NCBI GenBank assembly: GCA_009912175.1
Contig: WNDQ01000003.1
Location: 47,858-111,857 of the forward strand
Reading direction: 5' to 3'
DNA from: Paracidovorax wautersii
GTDB lineage: Bacteria; Pseudomonadota; Gammaproteobacteria; Burkholderiales; Burkholderiaceae_C
Length of the DNA: 64,000 bases
Position 1 is the first letter of the stretch. Each line of letters opens with the position of its first letter. Both the position numbers and the translations under genes were made by a program. This document shows, piece after piece, positions 31,496 through 40,840 of this stretch. The notes beneath the pieces are model-generated. The model saw only the letters and a list, made by a program, of their open reading frames with translations. It had not been told where the DNA came from and searched no databases.

Positions 31496-32635
31496 ATGAC
31501 CCAGCCCACCGTTTTCCCCGACCTCGTCGACACCCTGGCCCACGTGCCCAGCCACGGCCCGGTGCACGCGGCGCGCCAGCAGCGCGACAAGACCACGGCC
31601 GCCACGCAGGGCAGCTTGCAGGCCTTGCTGGACCCGGCCCTGCCCCAGATCACGCTGGCCGAACGCCTGCTGGCCGCTGCCTACACCGCACGCCTGACAC
31701 CCGCGCCAGAGCTGGCCGCGCATTACCTGGAACGCCTGCAGGACCTGGGTGGCGCCGCGCCCGCTGTGGCCGCCGCGCTGGCCGCCCGCCAGCACGACAC
31801 GATTGCCGAGCCGCGGCTGCGCGCCATCCTCGCCTACACGCATCGCCTGGCCACGCAGCCGGCCACCGGCAGCCAGGCCACGCTGCAGGCACTGCAACAA
31901 GCGGGCCTGGACACGGCGGCCGTGGTCGCGCTGTCGCAGCTCGTGGCCTTCGTGTCCTACCAGGCGCGGGTGGTCGCGGGCGTGCGTGCGCTGGCCAGCC
32001 ATCCCGGCGCGCCGGCCCCGGCGGCCGAGGTGGCCGCAACCCCGGCTGCACCGGCCGCGCCGCTGCAGCCGCTGGCCATCAACGGCTATGTCGACCACGC
32101 GTTGACCTGGAGCGCCTGGCTGGACACCGTGCAGCTGGAGCAGGCCACGCCTGAGCAGCTGGAGGTGCTCGAAGCCAGCCACCCCAAGGCCAAGACCTCG
32201 GACTACTACCTGCTGCTGGTGCAGCAGCCCGAGATCCTGCGCCAGCGCCAGATCGCCTTCAACGCCATCATGTACGCGCCGGGCGGCCTGTCGCGCGCCG
32301 AGCGCGAGCTGGCCGCCACCGTGGTCTCGCGTGTCAACGGCTGCGTCTACTGCGCTTCGGTGCATGCCGAGCGTTTTGGGCAACTGGCCAAACGCAACGA
32401 CGTCATCGCCCAGGTCTTCACCGACCCGCAAGGCGCCGGCACCAGCGCGCGCGAAAAGGCCATCGTGCAGGCGTCCATCGTGCTCACGCGCGAGCCGGCC
32501 GGCGACCTTGCCCCCACGCTGGCGGCGCTGCGCGCGCAGGGCCTGGACGATCTGCAGATCCTCGACCTGGTGCACGCCGTGGCCGTGTTCGGCTGGGCCA
32601 ACCGGCTGATGCTGAACCTGGGTGCGCCGGACTGA
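31496..32635 (+). CDS. Double CMD-domain protein (alkylhydroperoxidase-like)
   Basis: A 379-residue protein made of two carboxymuconolactone-decarboxylase-type halves. The N-terminal half (about 1-175) lacks the Cys pair. The C-terminal half carries the redox motif NGCVYCASVHAERFG, as in AhpD-like proteins. The halves resemble the separate CMD and alkylhydroperoxidase-domain proteins of the Avi_7170 and Avi_7169 families, which I recall as co-occurring genes; here they are one chain, with an Ala/Pro-rich linker at about 168-185. It is the last gene of the system B operon, 12 nt after the BAAT gene. Confidence 0.75.
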   Translation: MTQPTVFPDLVDTLAHVPSHGPVHAARQQRDKTTAATQGSLQALLDPALPQITLAERLLAAAYTARLTPAPELAAHYLERLQDLGGAAPAVAAALAARQHDTIAEPRLRAILAYTHRLATQPATGSQATLQALQQAGLDTAAVVALSQLVAFVSYQARVVAGVRALASHPGAPAPAAEVAATPAAPAAPLQPLAINGYVDHALTWSAWLDTVQLEQATPEQLEVLEASHPKAKTSDYYLLLVQQPEILRQRQIAFNAIMYAPGGLSRAERELAATVVSRVNGCVYCASVHAERFGQLAKRNDVIAQVFTDPQGAGTSAREKAIVQASIVLTREPAGDLAPTLAALRAQGLDDLQILDLVHAVAVFGWANRLMLNLGAPD

Positions 32636-32639
32636 CGCG

Positions 32640-33665
32640 CTAGAAGTTCTTGCGCAGCGCCACCTCGCCGCCCGAGCCCGTTTCGCGGCCGGTGGCCGTG
32701 CGGTAGCGGTCGTGCAGCAGCGAGAAGTTGAGCGAGGTCAGCCGGCTCAAGGGGTAGTAATAGCCCAGGCTGCCACGGTGCCGCTGCGCGTCGGCGCTGC
32801 GGTCGGCGCCGTTGAACAGGCGCTGTGTGCTGGCCTGGTAGGACAGGCGGACCTGGCCCGTGCCCGCGGGCATGGAAGCGCCCACGGTGTAGGTCGCCGC
32901 GCGCCCGGCGTCGCTCGTGCCCAGGTCCCAGCTGCGCGCGGCGATGCCGTAGAGCGCGAAGGCATCGAAGTCATAGGTCGCTGACAGGGCAGCGGTCTGC
33001 CAATCGTCGGCCGCACGCGTGGCCGTCGCGGCGCGTGTGTCGCGCTGCCAGGCCAGCGAGACGATGAGCCGCTCGCCCTTGTACTCGGCCTGCAGGCCGT
33101 AGGCGTCCTTCTGGTTCGTGCCCTCTCCCATCGCATAGCCGGCGGCCACGCTGAAGCCGCCGAAGTAGGCGCTTTGCAGCATGACGGTGTTGTCCCACTT
33201 CTCGTTCTGCGCCGCGCCGCGTGTGCCCATGCCGGCCAGGCTGTCGCCGCCGAAGGCTTCGAAGCGGCCGGCCACGCCGCGCTCGTTGACGGGGCTGCTC
33301 ATGCGCCCGAACCGCACGCTGCCCAGGCCGCGCTGCGTCAGCCCGACCCAGGACTTGTCCTTCCACATGCGGTCGCCGTCCTGCTCGCCCGTGTCGGCGA
33401 AAAAGCGGTGTTCGAGCTGGTAGATGGCGGCCAGGCCGTCGCCCAGATCTTCCACACCCCGAAAACCAATGCGCCCGCGCGAGCTGTCGTCGATGCGCCA
33501 GGCCGGCAGTTCGGGCTTTCTCACGTCTTTCATGTGGCGCACGCCGATGTCGATGCGGCCATAGATGATGTTGGACGACTGCCCCCAGGCCGATGCCAGC
33601 GGGGCGAGCGCCAGCGCGGCCATGGCGGCCGCGCGGCGTAAGGGAACACGGGTAGCGGGAATCAT
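32640..33665 (-). CDS. Gram-negative porin (beside system C)
   Basis: A 341-residue trimeric-type porin of the betaproteobacterial OmpC-like/Omp32 family. It has a Sec signal (RRAAAMAALALAPLASAWGQ), then the first strand (SNIIYGRIDIGVRH), the IGFRGVEDLGDGLAAIYQLE region and a C-terminal Phe (ALRKNF), the usual assembly signal. The start at 33665 has GGAGACAA upstream. It lies downstream of ABC system C in the same direction, so it may be the outer-membrane door for that substrate. Confidence 0.9.
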   Translation of the reverse strand: MIPATRVPLRRAAAMAALALAPLASAWGQSSNIIYGRIDIGVRHMKDVRKPELPAWRIDDSSRGRIGFRGVEDLGDGLAAIYQLEHRFFADTGEQDGDRMWKDKSWVGLTQRGLGSVRFGRMSSPVNERGVAGRFEAFGGDSLAGMGTRGAAQNEKWDNTVMLQSAYFGGFSVAAGYAMGEGTNQKDAYGLQAEYKGERLIVSLAWQRDTRAATATRAADDWQTAALSATYDFDAFALYGIAARSWDLGTSDAGRAATYTVGASMPAGTGQVRLSYQASTQRLFNGADRSADAQRHRGSLGYYYPLSRLTSLNFSLLHDRYRTATGRETGSGGEVALRKNF

Positions 33666-33865
33666 GCGGTTTGTCTCCTCAGGATGGGTGGGTGCCGCCG
33701 TGGACACGCCGGGGGCTCGCCTGGCGGTGGCGACTCGCGGACATGGCTGCGGTGGACAAGGCTCCGCCCTGGCGCCTGTCGCGGCGCTTTTCAAAGGCAG
33801 GGGGAAGAACGGAGACGGTTGGCCGCTCGCGCGGTCACCCGCTCCGTGCAGTCAGGGCATGGCCG

Positions 33866-34648
33866 TCAGGCGGCCTGCTCCCGGCTGTAGCTCAGGCTGG
33901 CCTCGACCAGCATGCGGGTATAGGCATGGCGGGGCGTGCCCGCCGTCAGCGTGCGCGCGTCCAGGGTCTCGACGATCTGGCCGGCCTGCATCACGGCGAG
34001 CCGATTGCACAGGTGGGCAACCACGCCCAGGTCGTGCGTGACGAGCAGGTAGGTCAGCCCCTCGCGCTCGCGCAGCTCGGCCAGCAGGTTGAGGATCTCG
34101 GCCTGCACCGACACGTCCAGCGCCGACGTCGGCTCGTCCAGCAGCAGCACGCGCGGCTGCAGGATGAGCGCGCGGGCGATGGCCACGCGCTGGCGCTGCC
34201 CACCCGAGAGCTGGTGCGGAAAACGGTCGCGAAAGGCCGGCCCCAGGCCGACCTTGGCCAGCACGTCGTCGACGCGCTCGTCGCGCCGGTCCAGCCGGTG
34301 GATGGCCAGCGGCTCGCGCAGCGCAGTCGCCACGGTCTGGCGCGGGTGCAGCGAGCCATAGGGGTCCTGAAAAACCATCTGCACGCGGCGGCAGCGCTCG
34401 GCGTCGAGCGCGCGCCTGAGCGGTTGCCCGTCGATGGCCAGTTCGCCCTGCCAGTGCGCCAGCAGGCCAGCCAGGCAGCGCAGCACGGTCGTCTTGCCCG
34501 AGCCGGATTCGCCGACCAGCCCGAAGGACTCGCCGCGCGCCACGGAAAAACTCACGTCGCGCAGCACCTGCACGGCCTTGGCGCCGGCGCCGAAACTCAG
34601 GTCGAGGCGGCGGATGCCGATCATCTCGCCGGTGGAGTTGAAGTTCAT
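33866..34648 (-). CDS. ABC transporter ATP-binding protein, DppF type (system C)
   Basis: A 260-residue ATPase, shorter than the usual 320-340 because the C-terminal oligopeptide extension is cut short after TPRHAYTRMLVEAS. Walker A GESGSGKTT, signature [15 protein letters not shown] and Walker B LLDEPTSALD are present. It overlaps the DppD-type gene by 4 nt and is the last ABC gene of system C. Confidence 0.92.
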   Translation of the reverse strand: MNFNSTGEMIGIRRLDLSFGAGAKAVQVLRDVSFSVARGESFGLVGESGSGKTTVLRCLAGLLAHWQGELAIDGQPLRRALDAERCRRVQMVFQDPYGSLHPRQTVATALREPLAIHRLDRRDERVDDVLAKVGLGPAFRDRFPHQLSGGQRQRVAIARALILQPRVLLLDEPTSALDVSVQAEILNLLAELREREGLTYLLVTHDLGVVAHLCNRLAVMQAGQIVETLDARTLTAGTPRHAYTRMLVEASLSYSREQAA

Positions 34649-35568
34649 GCGGGCACTCCTTCGGTCATGGCGGGCGCCTGCGCCCAGGCCGGGTCGCGCT
34701 GCAGCGTGGGCAGGCGCGGGCGCGGCTGGTCCAGCCGGGGCAGCGCCGCCAGCAGACCGCGCGTGTAGGGGTGGCGCGCCTGGTCCAGGTCGGCCGCGGC
34801 AATCGACTCGACCACGCGGCCGGCGTACATGACCAGCACGCGGTCGCAGAAGCTGCGCACCAGGTTGAGGTCGTGGCTGATGAAGATCAGCCCCATGCCG
34901 TGCTCGCTCACCAGGTCGTCGAGCGTGGACAGCACCTGGCGCCGCACCGAAACGTCGAGCGCAGAGGTGGGCTCGTCGGCAATGATCAGCTCGGGCCGCG
35001 TGATCATCATCATGGCGATCATGATGCGCTGGCCCATGCCGCCGGACACTTCGTGCGGGTAGAGGTCGTAGACGCGGCGCGGGTCGCGGATGCAGACGGT
35101 TTCGAGCATGGCCAGCGCCTTCTCGCGCGCCTGCGCCGCGCCGACGCGGTGGTGGGCCAGATAGGCCTCGGCAATCTGCGGGCCCACCCGCATGACGGGG
35201 TTGAGCGAGTACTTGGGGTCTTGCAGGATCATGGCGATGCGCTGGCCGCGCACGGCCTGCATCTCGCGCTCGGAGGCGGCCAGCAGATCGAGCCCGCCCT
35301 GCGGTCCGTGCGCCCCATGAAGATGGCAGCGCGCGGCCGTGACCCGCGCCGTGCGTGGGTGCAGGCGCAGGATGGCCCGGCCCACGGTCGACTTGCCCGA
35401 ACCCGACTCGCCGACGATGGCGAGTTTTTCGCGGCCCAGCGCAAACGACACGCCGCGCACGGCGGGGACCGGGCCGTCCTCGCCCGCAAAGGTGATGTGC
35501 AGGTCGTCGACCTGCAGCAGCGGCCCGGCGTCGCCGCCTGGGGCCGCAGCCGATGGCGTGATGGTCAT
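34645..35568 (-). CDS. ABC transporter ATP-binding protein, DppD type (system C)
   Basis: A 307-residue ATPase. Walker [10 protein letters not shown], signature VSGGMGQRIMIAMMM, Walker [13 protein letters not shown]. The signature has G in place of the usual R (GMGQR rather than GMRQR). Start ATG 35568 is preceded by GGAGACATTCCC; the longer frame upstream is antisense to nothing real and shadows the permease. Paired with the ATPase at 33866. Confidence 0.92.
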   Translation of the reverse strand: MTITPSAAAPGGDAGPLLQVDDLHITFAGEDGPVPAVRGVSFALGREKLAIVGESGSGKSTVGRAILRLHPRTARVTAARCHLHGAHGPQGGLDLLAASEREMQAVRGQRIAMILQDPKYSLNPVMRVGPQIAEAYLAHHRVGAAQAREKALAMLETVCIRDPRRVYDLYPHEVSGGMGQRIMIAMMMITRPELIIADEPTSALDVSVRRQVLSTLDDLVSEHGMGLIFISHDLNLVRSFCDRVLVMYAGRVVESIAAADLDQARHPYTRGLLAALPRLDQPRPRLPTLQRDPAWAQAPAMTEGVPA

Positions 35569-35600
35569 GGGAATGTCTCCTCGTTTCAGATGGATCGGGT

Positions 35601-36524
35601 TCAGGCGCGCGGGTCGAGCACGTCGCGCAGGCCGTCGCCGACCAGGTTGAACGCCAGACTCACGAGCAGGATGGCGGCGCCCGGCACGGCGACCAGCCAC
35701 CAGCACTCCAGCATGTAGTTGCGGCCCGTGGAAATCATGGCGCCCCACTCGGGCAGCGGCGGCTGCGCGCCCAGGCCCAGAAAGCCCAGGCCGGCAGCCG
35801 TCAGGATCACGCCGGCCATGTTCATGGTCAGCCGCACCACCACCGAGGACAGGCACAGCGGCGTGATGTGGCGCACCAGGATGCGCAGCGGCGAGGCGCC
35901 CTGCAGGCGCACCGCTTCGATGAAGTCGGCGTGGCGCAGCGACAGCGTCTCGGCACGCGCCAGGCGGGCGATCGGTGGCCACGAGGTCAGCGCGATCGCG
36001 ATCACCGCATGCTCCAGACCAGGCCCGAGCGCGGCCACGAAGGCCAGCGCCAGCACCAGGCTGGGAAAGGAGATGAAGATGTCGGTCACGCGCATGAAGA
36101 CGGTCTCGACCCAGCCCCCGAAATAGCCCGCGACCACGCCGATGGCCAGGCCGATGGGCCCGACCACCAGCGCCACCAGCGCCACCAGCGAGACGATGTA
36201 GAGCGTGATGCGCGAGCCGTGCACGATGCGGCTGAACACGTCGCGCCCGTATTCGTCGGTGCCGAACCAGTGCACGGCGCTGGGCGGCTGCAGTGCGCGC
36301 AGCAGGTCTTGCGCACCCGGGTCGTAGGGCGCCAGCCAGGGCGCGAACACGGCCACCAGAATCAGCCCCGCAACGACGGCCAGGCCGGCCAGCGTGAGCG
36401 GGTTGCGCCGCAGCTTGCGCAGCGCCTGCACGACGGGGTGGGCGCGCAGCCGGGCCCAGCGCGGGCTGGGGCGGGCCGCCGGCGCGGCGGCGGCCGGGGA
36501 GGAAGAAGTGGGAATGCTGGCCAT
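35601..36524 (-). CDS. ABC transporter permease, DppC type (system C)
   Basis: A permease with the OppC_N helix (LTLAGLAVVAGLILVAVFAPWLAPYDPG) and the EAA loop (DFIEAVRLQGASPLRILVRHITPL). An upstream in-frame ATG exists at 36545, but the ATG at 36524 has AGGA seven bases ahead, so I prefer it (307 residues). Neighbours are the DppB-type gene, 42 nt upstream, and the ATPase, 32 nt downstream. Confidence 0.9.
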   Translation of the reverse strand: MASIPTSSSPAAAAPAARPSPRWARLRAHPVVQALRKLRRNPLTLAGLAVVAGLILVAVFAPWLAPYDPGAQDLLRALQPPSAVHWFGTDEYGRDVFSRIVHGSRITLYIVSLVALVALVVGPIGLAIGVVAGYFGGWVETVFMRVTDIFISFPSLVLALAFVAALGPGLEHAVIAIALTSWPPIARLARAETLSLRHADFIEAVRLQGASPLRILVRHITPLCLSSVVVRLTMNMAGVILTAAGLGFLGLGAQPPLPEWGAMISTGRNYMLECWWLVAVPGAAILLVSLAFNLVGDGLRDVLDPRA

Positions 36525-36566
36525 GGCGAGGTCCTGTCGGTTCATCCGGAAATGGGGGGAATCAAT

Positions 36567-37616
36567 TCAGCGCGTGCGCGGATCGAACACGCGGTAGAGC
36601 GCATCCGACAGCAGGTTCAGCCCGATGAAGATCAGCCCGATCACCAGCACGCTGCCCATGACGGCGTTCATGTCGCCCAGCAGCAGGCTGCTGGTGAGGT
36701 ACTGGCCGAAGCCGGGCCAGGCGAAGACGGTCTCGATCAGCACCGCGCCTTCGAGCAGGCCGCCGTAGGCCAGCGCGACGATGGTCAGCAACTGCACGAG
36801 GATGTTGCGAAAGGCGTGGCGCCAGACCACTTCACGTTCGGACAGGCCCTTGACGCGTGCGGTCAGCACGTATTCCTGCGACAGCTGCGCGAGCATGAAG
36901 CTGCGGGTCATGCGGCTGATGTAGGCCATCGAATGCAGGCCCAGGATGGAGGCCGGCAGCACCAGGTGATGCAGCGCGCTGCCAAAGGCGGCCCAGTCGC
37001 CGGCCAGCGCCGAATCCAGCAGCAGCAGGCCGGTGCGGCGCGGCACCAGGCCGTCAAAAGCCAGGGCCACCCGGCCGACGCCGCCCACCCAGTCGAGCCA
37101 GGCGTAGAACACCAGCAGCCCCATCATGCCGAACCAGAAGATGGGCACCGAGTAGCCCGCCAGGCTGAGCACACGCACCAGCTGGTCCTGCCACTTGCCG
37201 CGGTGGGTGGCGGCGAACACGCCCAGCGGCACGCCCAGCGCCGTGCCCAGCACGATGGCAGCGCTGGCCAGCTCCAGCGTGGCCGGGAACACCCGCGCGA
37301 TGTCGTCGACCACCGGGTTGCCGGTCAGGATGGCACGGCCCAGGTCGCCGTGCAGCAGGTCGCGCAGGTAGTAGCCGAACTGGGTGAGCAGCGGCTGGTC
37401 CAGGCCGAGCTGCAGGCGCACCTGGTCGTAGGTCGACGGGTCGGCGTCGGGCCCGACGATGGACAGCACCGGGTCCAGCGGCATGACGCGCCCGATCACG
37501 AAGGTCAGGGCCAGCAGCCCGAGCAAGGTGAGCGCGATGGAGATCAGCTTGCGGGCCGTGGCGGCCAGCGGCGCGGCACTGGGCCAGGGGCGCGCGGCAA
37601 GAGTGGGAGTGGACAT
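36567..37616 (-). CDS. ABC transporter permease, DppB type (system C)
   Basis: A 349-residue inner-membrane permease (first helix KLISIALTLLGLLALTFVIGRVMP; periplasmic LGLDQPLLTQFGYYL; EAA loop EYVLTARVKGLSEREVVWRHAFRN). It has a central stretch (LDWVGGVGRVALAFDGLVPRRTG) somewhat longer than in the other three systems. It follows the binding-protein gene by 71 nt. Confidence 0.92.
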   Translation of the reverse strand: MSTPTLAARPWPSAAPLAATARKLISIALTLLGLLALTFVIGRVMPLDPVLSIVGPDADPSTYDQVRLQLGLDQPLLTQFGYYLRDLLHGDLGRAILTGNPVVDDIARVFPATLELASAAIVLGTALGVPLGVFAATHRGKWQDQLVRVLSLAGYSVPIFWFGMMGLLVFYAWLDWVGGVGRVALAFDGLVPRRTGLLLLDSALAGDWAAFGSALHHLVLPASILGLHSMAYISRMTRSFMLAQLSQEYVLTARVKGLSEREVVWRHAFRNILVQLLTIVALAYGGLLEGAVLIETVFAWPGFGQYLTSSLLLGDMNAVMGSVLVIGLIFIGLNLLSDALYRVFDPRTR

Positions 37617-37687
37617 GGCGGACGGTCCTCGGGCAAGGGGCGCGCAGGCGAGCCCCGGGTCGTGATGGCAAAAAGGGGGTCAGGAAT

Positions 37688-39346
37688 TCAGCGCTGCTTG
37701 TGGACGTCGCGGTAGCGCGTGGTCACCGCGGGGTGGCCGCGGTAGTTGCGCAGGTCGTCGGCCAGCACCACGGTGTCCTGCATCTGCGAGATGGGGAAGA
37801 TCGCGCCGACCTCCTGGTCGTATTCACGCTGGATGTCCTGGTACATCGCCGTCTGCGCCTGCGGGTCGACCAGCGTCACGGCCTGCTCGATGCGGGCGTT
37901 GAGCCCGGGGCTGTAGAAGCTGGTGCGCCAGCCCTGGAAGTTGGTCAGGCGCGCTTCGTCGCGGTTGTCGGGGTTGTAGACCAGCGCGCGCAGGCTGGAG
38001 TGCGGATGCGGCTCGGCCCCGCCGCCGCCACGCCCGACGATGATGTCGAACTTGCGCTCGCGCATGGCGCCGTAGACCTGGTTGCCGGTGCCGGGCAGGA
38101 TGGCCGCCTCGATGCCCGCGCGCGCCAGCGTGGCCTGCAGGCTGGTGGCGATGTTGATGAAGGGCGATTCGGCCAGCACGCGGATGGTGGTCTTGAAGCT
38201 CTGCGGATAACCCGCCTCGGCCAGCAGCTGGCGCGCGCCCGCCACGTCCAGCGTGTAGCCGGGCTCGGGCAGCGTCGCGGCCAGGCCTCGCTGCACGGGG
38301 CGCTGATGCAGCACGCCGTAGTTGGGCATGATCGTCGTGTTGATGCCCTGGTAGTCGATCAACGAACGCAGCGCCTGGCGCACGCGGCGGTCGGCAAACG
38401 GCCCGCTTTTGGCGCTGACGGCGGCGTAGTACAAGGTGCCGCGCTGCACGGATTCGGTGTGCAGGCCGGGCGTGCCGCGCAGCGCCTGGATGTCGGGCAC
38501 CGACATGCCGGTGGCCACGTCGATGTCGCCGCGCTCGATCATCAGGCGCAGCGCCTGCGACTCGGTCATGTGGCGCATCACCACGCGGCGCAGCGGCGGC
38601 GCGCCGCGCCAGTAGCGCTCGAAACGGCTCATGAGCAGCACGTCCTTGGCGCGCCACTCGTCGAGCCGAAAAGCCCCCGAGCCGGCCGCGCGCGTGGTCA
38701 GCCACGCGTGGCCCAGGTCGCCGTTCTTCTCGTGCGCCAGCACGGTCTGACGGTCGATCACGACGGCGCTCACGCTGGTGGCCAGGGTGTAGAGCACCAG
38801 CTTGGGGTCGGTCGCGCGCGGCAGGCGGATGACCAGCGTGCGCGCGTCATTGGCGTGGATCAAATCGCCCACGTTGGCGGCGGAAAAACCGTAGCTTTTC
38901 CAGGCGGTCGCCAGCGCCAGGTTGAGTTTGAGCACACGCCGCAGCGACCAGGCCGCGTCCTCGGCGGTGACGGCGTTGCCCGAATGGAAGACCACGCCTT
39001 CACGCAGCGTCAGCGTGATCGTGCGGCCGTCGGGCGCGATTTCCCAGCGCTCGGCCAGGCCGGGCATGACGCGGGTGAGGTCGTCGGGGTCGAGTTCGAC
39101 CAGGTAGTCGTAGAGGTTGGCCGCGATCTCGACCACGTCGTTGCCCGTGGCCGCGGCCGGGTCGAGCGAGAGCAGGTTGTTCATGCTCATGCCGATGATG
39201 AGCTGGTCCGGCGGCGTGCGGGCCTGCGCCGTGCCGGGCACGGCCAGCAGCGCGGCCAGCGCCAGCGCCCCGGCCGCCACGGTGCTGGCCCATGCAGCCC
39301 GTGCGGGCGGGCGGCGGCGCGGGGCCGCCGTCATGCCTTGTTCCAT
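37688..39346 (-). CDS. ABC transporter family-5 substrate-binding protein (system C)
   Basis: A 552-residue periplasmic receptor. The signal peptide core is STVAAGALALAALLAVPGTAQA, with an Arg/Pro-rich n-region. Motifs include GVVFHSGNAVTAEDAAWS and AAGSGAFRLDEWRAKD. It lies between the enolase-superfamily gene (94 nt upstream) and the permease genes, so it is likely part of a transcript starting at 40598. Confidence 0.9.
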   Translation of the reverse strand: MEQGMTAAPRRRPPARAAWASTVAAGALALAALLAVPGTAQARTPPDQLIIGMSMNNLLSLDPAAATGNDVVEIAANLYDYLVELDPDDLTRVMPGLAERWEIAPDGRTITLTLREGVVFHSGNAVTAEDAAWSLRRVLKLNLALATAWKSYGFSAANVGDLIHANDARTLVIRLPRATDPKLVLYTLATSVSAVVIDRQTVLAHEKNGDLGHAWLTTRAAGSGAFRLDEWRAKDVLLMSRFERYWRGAPPLRRVVMRHMTESQALRLMIERGDIDVATGMSVPDIQALRGTPGLHTESVQRGTLYYAAVSAKSGPFADRRVRQALRSLIDYQGINTTIMPNYGVLHQRPVQRGLAATLPEPGYTLDVAGARQLLAEAGYPQSFKTTIRVLAESPFINIATSLQATLARAGIEAAILPGTGNQVYGAMRERKFDIIVGRGGGGAEPHPHSSLRALVYNPDNRDEARLTNFQGWRTSFYSPGLNARIEQAVTLVDPQAQTAMYQDIQREYDQEVGAIFPISQMQDTVVLADDLRNYRGHPAVTTRYRDVHKQR

Positions 39347-39440
39347 GTTGTCTCCTCGTGTTCTGGCCGGTGCGCAGCCGCCCGGCTTGTCGATGGAATA
39401 GGTGGGTTTGTCGATGCCCTGGTTGTGGACTTGCGCGTGC

Positions 39441-40598
39441 TCAGTAGGTCTCGACGGTGTGCGCCTTCACGTAGTCGAGGTTGATGTCCTCGCCCAGCCC
39501 CGGCGCCTGCGACAGGTGCACATAACCGTCGGCGTCCATCGGGTCCCACAGGCTGTTGAGGTAGGGCGGCACTTCGTCGTAGTCGAGGAAGGGATGCAGC
39601 AGGCCGCGCTCGTACCAGCGGCAGTTCTTGATGGCCGCGCACACGGCCAGGTTGCCGGCGCTGCTGCCGTGCACCTCGCAGTCCATGCCGAAGGATTCGG
39701 CCAGGTGTGCGACCTTGAGCGTGGGGCCGATGCCGCCCACGCCCGGCACGCCCGCACGCAGGATGTCGCAGGCGCCGGCGCGCACCCAGTCGGCCCGTGT
39801 CCAGTGTTTGCCGGCGGCGGTCTCGGGGCCCAGGATGGGAATGTCGAGCTGGCCGGCCAGCCAGGCGTACGAGTCGATGCTCTGCTCGCTCATCATTTCC
39901 TCGAACCAGGTGAAGTTCAGCCGCTCCAGCGCGCGGCCGATCTTCAGCGCCTCGACCCGGCTGTACCAGTGGTAGCCGTCGATCATGAGCGCGATGTCGG
40001 GACCGACGGCCTCGCGCACCGCCTCGCAGGCCTTGATGTCCATCGCCACGCTGGGTGCGAACGAAACCGGCGGCATCCAGGTGTGCAGCTTGATCGCCTT
40101 GTAGCCGCGCGCGACCAGCTTGACGGCAAAGGCCGCGTATTCGTCGGGCGTCGACAGGCCGCCCTTGAGCTCGTCGCCGCACATGGTGCTGCCGTAGGCC
40201 GGCACCTTGTCGCGATAGCCGCCGATGAGCTTGTAGACCGGTAGCCCCAGCTTGCGCCCGGCCATATCCCACAGCGCCTGGTCGAAGGCGGCCAGGGCAC
40301 GATCGCTGAGCTGGCCGGCGCTGCCGCGCTGCCAGTGCTCGAGGTCGTGCCACAGGCGCTCGCGGTCCAGCGGGTCCTGGCCGATCAGCACCTTGCGGCC
40401 GAACTGGTTGAGCACAAAGGGCCGGATCACTTCGACCGGCGCCAGCACGCGCCCGGCCGTGCCGTCGTCGGCCGTGAGGGTCAGCATGGCCAGCCGCGCC
40501 TGCGTGACGGTGTCGCTGGGGTGCGAGTGCCCGGCGCTGTCGCTGGTGCGGCGCGAGGGGAAGGTGAAGACGGTGCCCTGGATGCTTTCGATTTTCAT
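39441..40598 (-). CDS. Mandelate racemase/muconate-lactonizing enzyme family protein
   Basis: A 385-residue enolase-superfamily enzyme. Probable Mg ligands are D207 (MIDGYHWYS), E233 (WFEE) and E259 (GPET). Probable acid/base residues are K170 (KLH at 170-172) and H310 (CEVHGSS). The Lys/His arrangement points to the mandelate-racemase subgroup, whose members are mostly sugar-acid dehydratases. It may be a dehydratase or racemase acting on what system C imports. The start at 40598 matches the family N-terminus; the frame above it adds nine residues inside the operator region. Confidence 0.85.
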   Translation of the reverse strand: MKIESIQGTVFTFPSRRTSDSAGHSHPSDTVTQARLAMLTLTADDGTAGRVLAPVEVIRPFVLNQFGRKVLIGQDPLDRERLWHDLEHWQRGSAGQLSDRALAAFDQALWDMAGRKLGLPVYKLIGGYRDKVPAYGSTMCGDELKGGLSTPDEYAAFAVKLVARGYKAIKLHTWMPPVSFAPSVAMDIKACEAVREAVGPDIALMIDGYHWYSRVEALKIGRALERLNFTWFEEMMSEQSIDSYAWLAGQLDIPILGPETAAGKHWTRADWVRAGACDILRAGVPGVGGIGPTLKVAHLAESFGMDCEVHGSSAGNLAVCAAIKNCRWYERGLLHPFLDYDEVPPYLNSLWDPMDADGYVHLSQAPGLGEDINLDYVKAHTVETY

Positions 40599-40633
40599 GG
40601 TGCGCGAGGATGGGGAAGACAGCAAGACACCGT

Positions 40634-40812
40634 CATACGATGTCTTATGGCATGGTTTATTTTGAACCCATCATATGACATCCGCAATCTCGGGTTATCC
40701 CTGTGTCCCAGGAGATTTCCTCAAAACCTCCTGGGGAAACCCGGCAAACCCCAGCACGCTTTACCAACCCATATGATGGGTTTGACCGCGCTTGCCATAT
40801 GATGGGCTTCCA
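40634..40812. promoter_or_regulatory. Cluster of GntR-type operator repeats
   Basis: The core CATATGATGGG occurs three times between the divergent system C and gntR genes: at 40795-40806 (plus), around 40769-40780 (plus) and 40667-40677 (minus). The middle one is a perfect dyad, AACCCAT-ATG-ATGGGTT (40766-40782). A weaker relative lies at 40634-40655. A separate hairpin-like repeat, CCCAGGAG/CTCCTGGG, spans 40707-40735. This is the likely binding array of the adjacent GntR protein. Confidence 0.65.
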
Positions 40813-40840
40813 CTTCCCTTCCCCTCCCCTGCCCAGACGC

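Noticed and set aside
35868-37715. A 615-codon plus-strand frame across system C permeases
   Set aside because: His/Gln-rich antisense shadow of membrane-protein genes.
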